64,000 nucleotides of DNA from Metarhizium brunneum (Eukaryota > Ascomycota > Sordariomycetes > Hypocreales > Clavicipitaceae), in contig NC_089422.1 of assembly GCF_013426205.1 (NCBI RefSeq), positions 310,001-374,000 on the forward strand, given 5' to 3'. Of the stretch, positions 12,247-24,101 are shown piece by piece. The notes beneath the pieces were generated by a model. That model was not told where the DNA came from and ran no database searches. It saw only the letters and a program-made list of their open reading frames with translations. Each line of letters begins with the position of its first letter. Position 1 is the first letter of the stretch. The position numbers were made by a program, and so were the translations under genes.

Positions 12247-13999
12247 TCATGAAGATGACTGGGCGAATCCTGTTGGCAGTCTAAATGCCAGTATCATTAC
12301 CCCTGTGAGTACTGCAAGCCCTGCGCAAACCAGATATGGCAGTCCCATCCACACTCCGCCCAGCTCCATACCTTTGCTGAGGAGCCACCCTAGGACTGGA
12401 GAGCTGACCAAGCCCATGACAGTTTCCATCATCGACACAGTTGTGTTCAGGGTGGCAACGGTATGAGGTTCGACAACAGCATTCAGCAAGGCTCTGCAAA
12501 GGGTCGGAAATCCGGCACCGAGACTCGTGGCGATAAGAGCAGTGATGAACAGCCACACGGTAGGGGCGGCTGCTGTGAGAAAGCTCCCCGCGATGACGAA
12601 TATTAGCGATATGCGAGCCAGGATTAAATCTCTGTTCAAAGGTCCGACCCTACGCTTGTTCACGAGAACCCATGATCCCGCTGGCAATATTACGAGAAGC
12701 ACGACCGCTGCTGTGATGTTGCTAACCGTGGAAATGTACGTTGCCTACGCCACGTGTTACTCGAAGACGCTTTCCAGATGCAAAGAAGTGACGTACCGTT
12801 GACCACTCCCAGTTAAATCTCCTGGTCATGTACTGCAGCAAATTAAATGTCTGGTTCAACTTTATTGGATAGTTGATCGCGTAGGCAAATATAAGAATCA
12901 TGACGCTTTTCGAAGCAAAAATATAGCGCCAGATGTGGCCCATGTCGTTTTTCATCGAAAACACAGCATGCTCGAGCCAGGACTTTCGAGGGTTGTTGCT
13001 GATGTGCATCGGACCATCGACACTGGCGCCTCGAGGTCGCTTTCTGTCGGCCTGTAGACGGAGCGCCAGCGTTTCTGGCACCAACAGCGACGCAAAGAGC
13101 CCGACCACAAGCATGGCGAACCCTAACCAAAGTGCAATCCAAGGATTGATTTTGAGTAGCAGTGCGGCAATGGGGTTTACGATGACCCCTATGATGAGAA
13201 TCATGGCGTATAGAAGGTAAAAGACGCTCGTGCGCTTGGCCACGGGGATGGCATCCGCGAGCAGCGTCCATATCATGGCTGCCGCCATTTGCCCGCCTCC
13301 CCCAATGAGATACGCGATGTTGCCATACAACATTGACCAGACAGGAAAGGAGTTGGGCATGCCCACTGGTGTGCTTGTTAGCCGTGATGCAGTCCGATCA
13401 TGTATACCAGCTTCTGTCTGTTTTGCTTACAAACTAAGAGAATCCAGGCAGTTTGGATGACGGCTCCAAATAAGGCCAGGAACAGGACAGGTCGCCGGCC
13501 ATACTTGTCGGCGATGATGCCGTAAGGGATCTGCACAAAGAAGGCTGCATCGGAACGATATGTTATATTAGACTTCCTTCTACGAGGCTTGGTCCACAGC
13601 GCATGGCGAGAACTTACGAACAAACATCTCGGCTGATATTTCCCATGATCGCAGCATGGCCAATTCTGTCTGGACTCTGTTGTCTTTGCAACGGCCATCA
13701 GTTTTTGACATGATGCCAACTGGATGATCTGGGTAGATTTCGCCACAGATACGGTCCTCCATGACTTGCTGCAAAGGCGGCTGCATGATGAATACGCTGA
13801 CTTCGACGATGAACGCGAAGAGCACGCACATGCTCAGAACCAAGTGCTGAAAGGCCTTGTCTGGTACGACATCTGGCGGAGGATCTGTGTTAAGAAGAGG
13901 CGATTCTTCAGTTGAAACATGCCCGAAATAATCCTCTGCTTCTCTTTCCACGACACCACTGGGGGTTCCGCCACGTCTCTCCTCATCTTCAAAAGTCAT
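12247..13999 (-). CDS. Major facilitator superfamily transporter
   Basis: Secondary transporter, probably of the plasma membrane, exchanging or co-transporting a small molecule with protons. Four minus-strand exons: 13999-13618, 13544-13431, 13365-12797 and 12744-12247, 520 residues. The introns are 73, 65 and 52 nt and all keep frame. The N-terminus is acidic and cytosolic-looking and includes STEESPLL. TM1 is LVLSMCVLFAFIVEVSVFIM; the following loop has CGEIYPDHPVG and a Cys-containing GRCKDNRVQTELAML. The MFS signature GIIADKYGRRPVLF after TM2 is intact. A long charged central loop separates two six-helix halves. The extracellular-loop pattern is typical of fungal DHA-like or metabolite exporters, but the substrate cannot be read from sequence. 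There is no biosynthetic cluster beside it to suggest one. Confidence 0.88.
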
Positions 14000-15000
14000 G
14001 TTCAAATATTCCAATAGGTCTGTGGTCAGCAAAGTTTCTTTGGCCGTTGGTGAACAAGACACGCTCCGGAGAGTGCGGTTCGGTTTTTGATTGTGTCTCG
14101 CACCGTTGCAGCAGACAAGGGTCGCAATCAACAAAGCCTGATGAAAAGCAATAAGGAATAGTCGAAATTGAAGAAGAACAAGGGACATGTACAACAAAAA
14201 TCGAGGAACATTTCGCCAAATAGCGCAGAACTCTAATGGGAACTGTTACACGGGATCCGAACCCGAAAACGGGCTGTTTAGCGCCGAACATCCACGAATA
14301 GTTAGTCAGTGCCAAACTACGGAGTAACTATGCGATCAATGACGAACGATTTGCTCGATTGTTTCCATGGGGGGCTGCTACACCCATGGCTCCTTCACCG
14401 GTTTATTAAACCAATGAAAAGGTATTCCAACTGTCAGACCTGCAGGTAACAATTGATCTGGAAGTAGCCAACAATGATAGCCGTGGCTTGATGGTGGCGG
14501 AATTGCTCTCAGCCCTGCATCACAGTGCCACGCATTTCATCGTCTTTGTAGCGAATGGGCATGCAAACGATGACGGCAGCTAGTCGAGGAGTGCGTGGAG
14601 AGCAGGAACTTGTACCCGGTTGGTCAGCTTGAGAATCCTTCAAGTCCACCTTGTCACCCTGGTTGCAAATCGAGAGTAAGCGGACGATGGCGTCGCCCGA
14701 GTGGGCCTTGTCCTCGGTTTGCCAGACAGGGTGATTTGCCAACTAGGCCAAATATCAGGCCTGCTTCTTCCCTGGTCTTCGTTGTCTCGGGCTTCGGGAA
14801 CCGTGGCAGGTCTCGATGGAGATTGCTCAACCCGATACGGAGTACTCGGATTATGATACGCCTCGAATCAACTGGCGGAACACTATATCAAACAGTTGTT
14901 ATGTCTATGTGCTTGCGACGTCTCTGCTCTTTTGCAGATCCCAGTAACGCTCGTCCTTTCGACAAAGACTGCCTGCACCTTTTGCCTGGTAACATCAGAG
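14000..15000. other. Upstream region of the MFS gene; no gene
   Basis: Likely promoter of the MFS transporter near 14.0-14.3 kb. Two exact copies of the 9-mer TACGGAGTA occur, at 14318-14326 and 14836-14844. A weak tRNA-like block near 14.2-14.3 kb was rejected. No coding region recognised. Confidence 0.45.
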
Positions 15001-15640
15001 GTATGTGAGCTGAGGCAGTTGAAGCCGTATGGGCCCTTCTCATATGTGATTGGCTCCTTGACTCTCACAAGCTGGTGCACACCGTTTCTTTTTCTTTTTT
15101 TTAACCCCAGTTCCCTTTCTTCTGAACAGGAAGAAGACTCCACAAGACTTTCTTCGAATAAGGCACCAGGCTAGTATCAAAGCAGCTCTTGAGCAGAGAC
15201 TACCTCCATCTGCTTCCGCTGCGCCCACTTTGAAGCAACCATTTCTGCGACACGGCGCGCTCCTTAGGATTTGTCTTACAAAAGTAATAGATTTGCTTCC
15301 TGGGCGCTCTAGGTGGTCCGATTGTCCTTCGAGGACGTTGAAAGAGTAATGAAAATAGAGCCCAGTCATCTGAATACATACAGCATAAAGCGAGCCTCCA
15401 CGAACCCTGAGCTCATCCCATAGCGACATACCACCATCGCCACCGGCCCTTTTGCCCAAGTTTTTCGAATCACTGGGTGAAGGGATGCCTTCAGATATGA
15501 TACGATATAGCTCAAGCTCGACTTCCAATTCAATTCGTTCCCGTGGTAGATCTGGCGGCTCGCCCTGGGAGAAATTTAGAGAACCCCAATCGAAGCAACG
15601 TTGTCTTTCTGTCGCATAAGACTAACAATGCCCTGTATCA
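15001..15640 (-). pseudogene. Orphan coding remnant, unknown family
   Basis: A minus-strand frame entered through a possible acceptor (TTAG near 15630) reads CFDWGSLNFSQGEPPDLP, then RERIELEVELELYRIISEGI and further charged sequence to about 15400. After that it turns Cys/Arg-rich and ends in a Lys run. The first 70 or so residues look like real protein: balanced charges and a regular amphipathic repeat. I found no start codon context, no upstream exon and no recognisable domain. It is best read as a surviving exon of a decayed or displaced gene; a short true gene with unseen upstream exons is the alternative. Confidence 0.3.
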
Positions 15641-16358
15641 GGCGACTGCCTGTACCAAGTAAATAGCATTCATTCTCGACTAGCATCTCGATAAGATATT
15701 ACCGTCATTTCCCTGTTGTGCCCTCTACGCTTTAGTTGCCCATGGTTTTCTCATAGGTGGATCTTTGGAGTATACTTAGCTAATTCACCTAAGACCCCGA
15801 GCGCAATAAAACCACGAGAACTAAAGAGCAAAAGGCAAGGCAAGAGGATGACGGTATTATCTCATTCGCGCATGAGAACTCTGGTTCTCGACTCCATTTT
15901 ATGGCAGACGGAAGACGGCAATTACAACACGCGAGTCAGCTGATTACTCGTATCGCGGAGATGTAATGGCAATAAAGTTGACGCTCAGGTGACACTCAAC
16001 TGTTGAATGACGGGAATTTTTTTACACTTCCTAGGCTGCTCGTTCCGTCGAAATGGAAATACTGAGGCTGAGCTGGAAAATTCAGCCGTCGCTGACTCAG
16101 AAAGCCAGAGACGTAACCCAACAGCATTCAGGATTAGAGTGAGGCTGCAACACATGGGACATCAACAAACCAAATGAGGGGAACCCGGGTGAATCTGGCC
16201 ACAAGAGAAGTGGAATTACTGTGATCCTAGACATGGTACAGACGAGACCCGACATTTAGATGACGCCTGACCGAAGAGTGACTCCATGGTTTGCTTGGTG
16301 CCGCCTTCCACCACCCCAACGTCTCCTTCTCCCCTGCGATCTGATGGATTTCCGCCTC
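15641..16358. other. No gene seen
   Basis: Spacer between two doubtful coding remnants. No repeat, RNA gene or convincing frame was found. Confidence 0.4.
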
Positions 16359-16544
16359 CTACTTTCTGTTCTTGATCTGGACAACAGGTACATCTGTAGG
16401 CGGTCCAACTTTTGGGTGGTTCGCCAGCGAGAATGTCCTTGGCCGCTGACACGTTGGACATGCAGACCCTCGTTTAAGGGTGATGCGTCTTGGAGCACAT
16501 CCCACGTTGGGACACTCCCAAGCTGGTTTCTGCAACGGTGGCAT
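16359..16544 (-). other. Possible zinc-ribbon-like short frame
   Basis: A 61-codon minus-strand frame has two metal-binding-like cysteine pairs: WECPNVGC, a basic spacer RRITLKRG, then SACPTCQRP. The C-x4-C ... C-x2-C pattern resembles small fungal zinc ribbons. A second cysteine pair (RCTCC) lies just downstream in another frame, which would need an intron or frameshift to join. No promoter, homology or splice chain supports it, so it may be a gene fragment or chance. Confidence 0.22.
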
Positions 16545-18115
16545 TCTGGCTTACGTTGAGTCACTCGGTCGTAGAGAGGCCATGCGTAAAATACTGTGAC
16601 TTGTTAGCTGGGAACTTGATATATGCTTGGAGACGTCCATACCCAGTTTTCAAGCAACACGATACTGTTTGTCAACGACGTTTGGGAACAAGGGGGATGC
16701 CGGGTACAGAAACCCAGTCGACAACAGCGCCCGCAAGATGTTATATACAGTGCTCAACCATGATGAACATATGCAAGCTTCTTGTGCAGTGACAACGGAG
16801 AAGCGCATACACACTACGTGGACTCCCCTCACCTATCAAGGGTGAACACGCTCTTTGCAGAGCCTTTTACCAGTTCTCGGGGGCCGGTTTACATCTGACG
16901 CCTATTGTTTGTAGCTTGAGGCTCCTCGACTGAACTAACGCTGGTCGTCAATATCTAAAAATCGAGTCGAGTCATTCGCAACCAACTGCCAATTCTTGCC
17001 ACAGGTTTGGGCGCAACTGCTCACATCATACGGCCTGAGGGAAAAGTAAAGGCATCAATACCCCACACGGCTGCATCAGGGTCGTCATGAGGCAGACTAG
17101 AAGAGAAGTGAGGCTGTTTTGGTGGTTTTAATGCAACACGAGAATCTCCGCCTTCTAAGTGGTGTGCCGAAGAAAGCAGGAGGTTCACCGAGGTCGGCGG
17201 CTCCAGATCCGTGCCGGAGTTGAGGATGAACGATTCACCAACCCGGTTTTAGCAATCAGAGCTTGAAGTTAAATCATGAGAGTAAACGAACGATGTCCAA
17301 GATAGACTTTGCCACCAGATACGGGAAGAAGAATTCATCTCATCTGGGAATTGTCAGACGCCAAGTCGCCCACGTCGGCAACTTCCCGATGGGCAGATGG
17401 TGGCGGAATTTGGAGCCAGCCCTGCCTTGTTTATGCATGTCCCTTGTACATTTTCAGCCCGTACAAGCCTCCTGCGGACTAGTACCGAGAAATGCAGATT
17501 ATTGGCTGTCTTGGCCGGCAATTTTGGAGAGGGAACGCCCCTTTGTGAGGCTCAACACTTTATCGTCGACATGGCCAAGCGCGCACGGAGACTGTTGAGT
17601 TGGTAATTCGGAGCTGAATCGCCAATATCCGCTTCGAAAAGAACAATCGCCACCGCCAGGAGCCGATTCGTCTGAGACAATACCGGCTGACAACTTGGGT
17701 TGTGGTGTGCTACTGTGATCCCGGGCGCAACGTGGCGCCACGCCGCCAATGCAGCAAAAATGATGGCCATGTATTATTCGCCGCTCAGCTATACAGTCCC
17801 TGTAATCGACGTTTTTGCACCTTGAATCAGGCCGGAATAGGTATGCAGTCGGGTTTCTCGTATTGTGTCACAAGACCGTCTACTTGAGCCATATCTCACC
17901 TTGCGGCTAGCCAAGGTGACAAACCACGACAAATTGGGGAGTCTCTGCTGGTGCATGTAAAACAACTGCGTCAAGTTTTGCCGGCGTATTGGGAATTCTG
18001 TTAGGATCATGGGCCATACATGAATACACGGTCAAACTAGCCAAGATTGATCAAGCACACATTTTCACAACAAACTTTGCATACAAAGAACCGCATACAG
18101 CCATAATCCCGGCCA
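16545..18115. other. No gene seen
   Basis: Gene-poor interval leading to the 3' end of the OPT transporter gene. A hydrophobic 72-codon minus-strand frame (17552-17770) is open but unsupported. The right end presumably carries the OPT 3' UTR. Confidence 0.4.
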
Positions 18116-20508
18116 TCACCACGTCCCCGGGCCAAATGTTCCATTTTCAGGCACCGTCTTCAAAATAGCAGCATACGTCGCGTCTAGCGTTTCAAAAACA
18201 GCTACGTTCCCCCACCACTGTGGCACTGTCACGTTGGGAAACGTAATGGCAAAGAAGATGACGATGGTGCTCAGGATCAGGCCGGCATCCAGCGCTGCAG
18301 CCGTGGTGTAGTTGTACGTCGTCCACCAACCATTCCACCTATTTCGAATCCACTTGTTGAAGATGAGCCCGACGATCCCCCACGACGAAAAGCTCAGGGG
18401 TGTGGCCGGCGGGAGCCAGGCCATGGCTCCCAGCATGATGGGCGCCTGAAAGTGTCGGAAGAAGGTGATCCTGAGAGTCCTTGTCAGGAGGTATAACAAT
18501 ACAGGCAGCGCCGCGCCCACGAGCCAGAACCAATTGAAACGGGCGTACATGCCTCCCACGCCAAACATGCGTCGAGGTCCAATGACGCCCCATACAATGC
18601 TGGATGAGAAGAAGGCCCGTCCGTTGGGACATGTGAAGTGGTTTCTTTGCAGGTTGGTGCATACGTCGGGGATGTTTCCGAGTGTCCAGTTCATGACGGC
18701 AATCTGGACAAAGACTGCCCAGATGGTAGGCACTACCTGGCACCAAAATGTGATTTTGGGCGGAATCTTCATGTAGTGCGCGAGCTTCAAGTCGCCGCTG
18801 TAGGTCTGGGCTTGTCCCAGGGTGATTGTGCTGAACACCTTGAAGAGCATGACGCCAATCGGCCGGCCCGGGATCATGAAGCCGGCGAGAAAGGGTGAGA
18901 TGACATTGAGGCTGAGCAAAATGTTGGACACGGCAAGGATCATGGTCGTCGGAATAATGAAGACGAGGGCCACGAGTACAGAGACAAAGAATGCCCACCA
19001 CGGAAGTTGGGAATCGTACGCTTCGGCAGTGGCGAGGCCAAAGGCCATGGCGAGGAGGAACAGCGCGCCATACCACCAGTCGGGCGCCTCGGCATATTTT
19101 TGCATCATGCTCAAGTGAACATCGGGCTCCTGGCTTCGTGCTGCGCGGAAACGATGCCAAACTTCGTTGCCGTGGTACAGGGCGATGTGGACAATGGCTG
19201 CGGTCAAGGCCGCAAAGGACAGGCCGTAGTTGAGCGCAAACGTTGGCGCCAGGAAGAGCGGCGAGTATTCCCTGTACTTGGCTTCGTCAAAGGTGAAGCC
19301 GCTCCCGAGAATTCGGCTGACATTGTAGTTGCTTTGCGTATTGTCGTAGGTTTGTGCCGTCACCAGGGGGAGATGGTCGGCGAACAGCGTGCCGCTGTAC
19401 ACCATGCCGATGGTCGGGACGAGCACAAAGACGAACAGGCCAACCAAGGTGTTGACATGGGAGTGAGTAGGGGCTAGCAACGGGTCTCCCAGGTACGCCG
19501 TGACATAGGTCCAGTCAAGGGTGAGAGGGATAAGCGACAGCCCGGTGGTCCCTCCGAAGAGCTGGTTGACGACGACATTCCTGGGCCGGATCCAGGTGGC
19601 AAAGGCAAACACGGATAAGCCCTGCCACAAGACGCCAGGGATCCAGTAGTAGCAAAACATGGACGCAGCAACCATAGCGAACCACCGGTACCGACTCACC
19701 AGCCAGCCGTTGGAGCGGAGGCCGTCGTCGCCCTTACTCTTGTCGTGCAGGGCGTAAAAGAGCGAGGTGCTCGCAAACTGATTGGGCCACATCATGGCGG
19801 CAGGCCAGACGAGGAACCGGCGGAAGAGGCCGGCGAGGGAAATGTCAATCAGCTGGGAGCTGAGGGTGAAGAGCAGCGAGAAACCCCAGCCGAGATTCAA
19901 GTTGTAGAATGGCCTTCCCTGCAGCGCCAGCAGCGCATCCGTGCTGTAGGCATATCCCAGCGAGACATTGGCCATGAGGGTAATGACGACGTGCTCTTTG
20001 ATGGTGAATGGGCCCGGGTTGAATGTCCACCGCACTCCAAGGGTGTCAAAGACTCTTGCTGGCACGAGCCTGGCCCAGAGGCACCCGACGGGGTAGACGA
20101 GCAGCTGGACGACGATGGCGGGAAAGTTGATGGCAGGGCTCCTGTAGTTCTGGTCAGCATCCTGACGCATGGCTTTGCTCCTCTTTTCTCAAGAACGGGG
20201 GGGGCGGCGCACCGCATGCTCAAAAACATGTTGAGGCCGCTGCCCACCGTCACAAAGATGATGCCGAGGATCCACGCTCTCACGGTACTCGCCACCTGTT
20301 CGTGGTCGGTGTTGCGGACGGCAGCCCGCACTTCTTCATACGGGGAATCCTCGCCGAGGACGTGGTCTGCGTGGGCAAGTCGTTGGGCATCCCCACGTTT
20401 CATGGCGTGGTCTCTTTTGGGCTCGCCCAGGGCCGTCTCTGCCGCGGTGGCGGACTTGCTGCTGGGTGATGTGTCGTCCGCGCTGGACACTTGCAAGGGC
20501 TTCTTCAT
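18116..20508 (-). CDS. Oligopeptide transporter, OPT family
   Basis: Proton-coupled importer of small peptides or related compounds (glutathione-type and siderophore-type substrates are known in the family), located in the plasma or vacuolar membrane. Two minus-strand exons, 20508-20213 and 20141-18116, encode 773 residues. The 71-nt intron (GTGCGC ... CTACAG) joins FLSMR to SPAINFPAIV in frame. Typical OPT features: an N-terminal cytosolic segment with SPYEEVRAAVRNTD, then about 14-16 membrane helices. Between them are conserved loops such as NPGPFTIKEHVVITLMANVS, the IPGVLWQGLS region, GSGFTFDEAKYREYSPLFL, TYSGDLKLAHYMKIPP and FNKWIRNRWNGWW. Length and motif order match the fungal PT-clade OPTs rather than the YSL clade. 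No partner gene is adjacent. Confidence 0.95.
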
Positions 20509-22726
20509 CGTGTTTTGCCTCGTCGTCCCCGCGTGAGTCGTGCGTCGATGCGCAGAACAGCAGGGCGGGGACCGGCGGGTTTAAGAAAAGGAAACGCGCT
20601 GCTGTACCGATCCAGAACGACCAGGGGCATCATGGGACAAATGCTACCTGCAGAGCGAGGAGTAATTGCCATAGGCCCGGCACTCGGGATCGCGATGGAT
20701 GGTTACAATCCGCGCTCACGGCCTAGCTTGGCGCTCTCCCGGATGAAGCATGATGGAGACGGGGCCACCGGTGCGTGGTGCGTCTCATGCCGGGCGGTGA
20801 CGAAGCAGAAAGGAGAGCATCTTGATTCTTGGGTGTTGATTTGCCGTCGGCGTTGCTCAGCGTCAAAGTGTAACACGGCATTGGTCAATCCGCCGGCCAG
20901 CCTCGTCAAACGATTCCCGAGGGGCCTGCCACATGTAAGCGGGGGATACGAAACGAAACATTACTCGGGATGGGATGGATTCGCATGTCTTTCGGGGGCC
21001 CAATGAAGAGCGCGGCAAACGAGTGGATGGACAGATAAAACGGAAGTTTCCCCGCCGCCTCCGCGTCGGAGAAGGAAGCCGCGAGACGCTCAACTCGGCC
21101 TGATTCGCAGCCTTATTACCATCAACCCGTGGGGGGTTCCGATGGTGTCGCGGGGTTGACTGTCAAAAGTCCCCTGTTGACCTGGTTAATCTACTCCGAT
21201 GCAGGACTGGACTCTTGGCGTCGATGTCATGTCTGGGGCCAATGGCAAGGTTGGCATGTTGGTTACGGAGTACACTCGAGTTGGTGCGAGTTTCTCCACG
21301 GAAGCCAAGCAAGGCGCATTGAAACCCCGGTCCACCCGGGACAGCACACTGTGTCTGCTTGAAGCCTTGGTCTCTGTAGTAGGATGCTTGCCCAGATTCA
21401 TCGCTGTGGTAGCATTAACGACCGTATGTTCGATATTCGTCCGGTCTTGCTCGGATCCGGTACCCTAGTTGATTAAGACAAAGGTTTCAACATGACAATT
21501 CAAAGAGTCGCGTCGATAGCTAATCATTTTTTGGGGGCTGTATTATCATACTTACGAACGGATGGCAATGTCAACGGCTGACTGGGGCTGACTCTACAAC
21601 ATGACAAGACACGACGATGAGAACAAATCGTCAACCTGGCCATGTGCGACCAAACACATGAACAAATAAAAGTCTGCCACTCGGACATTAATTTCGAATT
21701 TATACCCATCTATTGGTCATTCTCTGTAATTCACGACATACGACGTTCAACTAGCCTACACTTTGTCCTCGATTCCGTCTTCTTCTCCAAGGCCTCGCTT
21801 GGAATCTTGCTCTTTGACCAAAGTCTCTTGTCAATCGAGCGAATCATATAGCCGACGCAACCCATTGCGCCCTTGTGAGATGCACTAGCGCAGTTTGTCC
21901 CGTCTGAAGGAATATCAGCCAATATCTCATGATGGTGGTTTTGGACGGCACAAAACAAGTCCAGCCGATTCGCATTTCACGGGTTCCAACACAACTATTC
22001 AGAACAGAAAATGATGAAAAGCGCGACTCCATTATAGCACCTTGTTCCACTGCCATGCTGTGTAATTATTCTTAGGCAGCTAGTTCCGGGTGGCACGGAT
22101 CATTCGGCTCGTGATTTGGACTGGACCATGCTGTTGCGAACGGCCACTTGGACGACGTCGGTTATCCAACAGCGACGGTGCATGGTCCAGTCCCAAACAA
22201 ATGTGTTTGCCGCTCTTGTACCCGTGAAACAGCTACATGGCCAGCATCGGACCCCGAGTCGGTGCAAATAGCAGCATTGAAGCGTCGAGACGGTCGGTTT
22301 TTAATGGGGTCCCTGTGGAAATACGTTCGGATGCCGAGTGAGTCATGGGCGCGGCACAAACGAGGCAAAAGTACCCAATGCGTATATAAAAAAGGACCAA
22401 TGCAGGAAAGTAAATCTGCGTGTCCCAATAGCCACTCTGGGAAGCCAGCGTAATCTGTATTCAACTGCCGAGTAATTGGTCGCGGTTGTTGTCCATCTCC
22501 ACTGCCGGCACAGATAAGCCGGTTGTCCATACCCTTCCTTGATTCGAGAAGCAAGCTCTATTGTTCGATTTTTACTTTATTTTTTCTATTTTTTTTTTTT
22601 TCATGTTTTTCATCTTGTGAATTCCCCCGTCCTATTTGTCGACATGGATTCGCCGTATTCTGCGCTAATGCATGCTAAGAACCCAACAGCAGCCCCAGGA
22701 AACGAACAGCCACACCCAACACCACC
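20509..22726. other. Divergent promoter region between OPT and RNA cyclase genes
   Basis: 2.2 kb separating two divergent genes, so it should hold both promoters. One exact TACGGAGTA lies at 21264-21272. A T-rich tract at about 22567-22600 and CACCACC just before the cyclase ATG are consistent with a 5' UTR. No third gene recognised. Confidence 0.5.
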
Positions 22727-24038
22727 ATGATACCACCGTCCACGAAGCCCATCGTGCTAGACGGGCGCACCGGCGAAGGCGGCGGCCAGCTCGTCCGCAT
22801 CGCCTGCGGCCTCGCGGCACTCACATCGCAGCCCGTCACCATCGAAAACGTCCGTGGCAACCGCGAGGGCGGCCGAGGCGGCGGTCCGTCCCATCCCATC
22901 CGTCTCCCTGTACCAGCTCGCTCGATGCCATCGTGACTGACCTCTCTCTCTCTCTCTCCTGACAGGCCTCAAGGCGCAGCACGTCACGTCGCTGTCGTGG
23001 CTTGCACAAGTCACGGGCGCAGAAACCACCGGCCTGGCAGTCGGGTCCAAGACGCTCACATTCAGCCCCAGGCGGCCGCCGACGGACCTCGTCCAGCGCC
23101 GCTCCGAGATCAAGGCCGACACGGACGCCGCGAGCGCGCTGCTAGTTCTGCAGGCCATCTTCCCGTACGTCTTGTTCGCGGGCAACCACGCCCGTGAGCC
23201 CGTCGTGCTCGATATTTGGGGCGGCACCAACGTCCACTGGTCGCTTAGCTACGAGTACTTTGACCAGGTTCTCGCGCCGACGCTGGAGGAGAGGTTCGGC
23301 ATCAGGATGGAGAGGGCGCTCAAGGCGCGCGGGTGGAATCTTGGCCCGAGATCAAGGGGCCACATGACGCTGACGATTCACCCGGTGCCCAGGGGCGCGA
23401 CGCTCAGGTTCTCGCCGCCCCCGGAATACGCCTTTCCGGAATCATACCGGGTCCGCAGGGTAGACGCGAGCGTCGTCGTGCCGGGGGCGTCTCACGCGCG
23501 TGTGCAGGAGGAGCTCGTCGCCGCGCTGGGCCCTCTGTACCCCGACGCCGACGTCGAGTTCAGGGTGGTGGAGGACTCGGGGAGCGACGCGCGATGGAGC
23601 ATCCTGCTGGTTGCGCACTCCGAGGGCGGGATTCGCTGGGCGCGCGACTCGCTCTTCTCCATGCCCAAGAAGCCCAAGACGTCGCGGGACAGGGTGATCC
23701 AGGCCGCGTGCGCCGGTCTCTGCAAGGCGCTCTACGAGGAGACGAGCCTCGGCGGAACGGTCGACGAGTTTCTCCAGGACCAGCTGCTTTCCGTGCAGGC
23801 TCTTGCCGAGGGGTACTCGTCCTTTGTCCGGGGCGGGGACCCGGCCGGGTCTTGCACGAATGGGCCGGTCGGCGAGGAGACGAGGATGAGGAGGGAAAAG
23901 ACGCACGAGCCGTTTGGACACGGCTCGACGCACACCACGACCGCAAGGTGGGTGATTGGCGAGCTGCTCCCCGAGGCTGAGTTCTACAACAAGGGAGACG
24001 TGGTCAGGGGCGTTGGCTTCTCTCTACAGGGGCCATGA
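22727..24038 (+). CDS. RNA 3'-terminal phosphate cyclase
   Basis: Converts an RNA 3'-phosphate to a 2',3'-cyclic phosphate through an adenylated enzyme intermediate, acting in RNA repair or processing. Two exons, 22727-22883 and 22966-24038, encode 409 residues. The 82-nt intron contains a CT dinucleotide run just before its CAG. The N-terminal DGRTGEGGGQLVRIACGLA and TIENVRGNREGGRGGGLK are hallmarks of the RtcA family. In the middle are WGGTNVHWSLSYEYF and an RGHMTLTIHPV-type block. A C-terminal GHGSTHTTTARWVIGEL contains His375, which aligns by motif with the family's nucleotidyl-accepting histidine. These features favour the catalytic RTCA class over the Rcl1 ribosome-biogenesis class, which lacks that histidine. 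It converges on the dioxygenase gene with 63 bases between stop codons. Confidence 0.9.
22942..22959 (+). repeat. CT dinucleotide run in an intron
   Basis: About nine CT units directly upstream of the 3' splice site of the RNA cyclase intron. It doubles as the polypyrimidine tract. Such microsatellites vary in length between strains. Confidence 0.8.
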
Positions 24039-24101
24039 TGGAAAAAACAAATGCATTCTAAAACTGTAGCACAAAAGCACTTGGCACCTATATGCGCCAC
24101 G

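Noticed and set aside
14220..14330. tRNA-like block on the minus strand (GGTTCGGATCC resembling a B box, with GTTAC/GTAAC ends)
   Set aside because: No consistent anticodon stem, mismatched acceptor and T stems, and a B-box deviation; not a credible tRNA.
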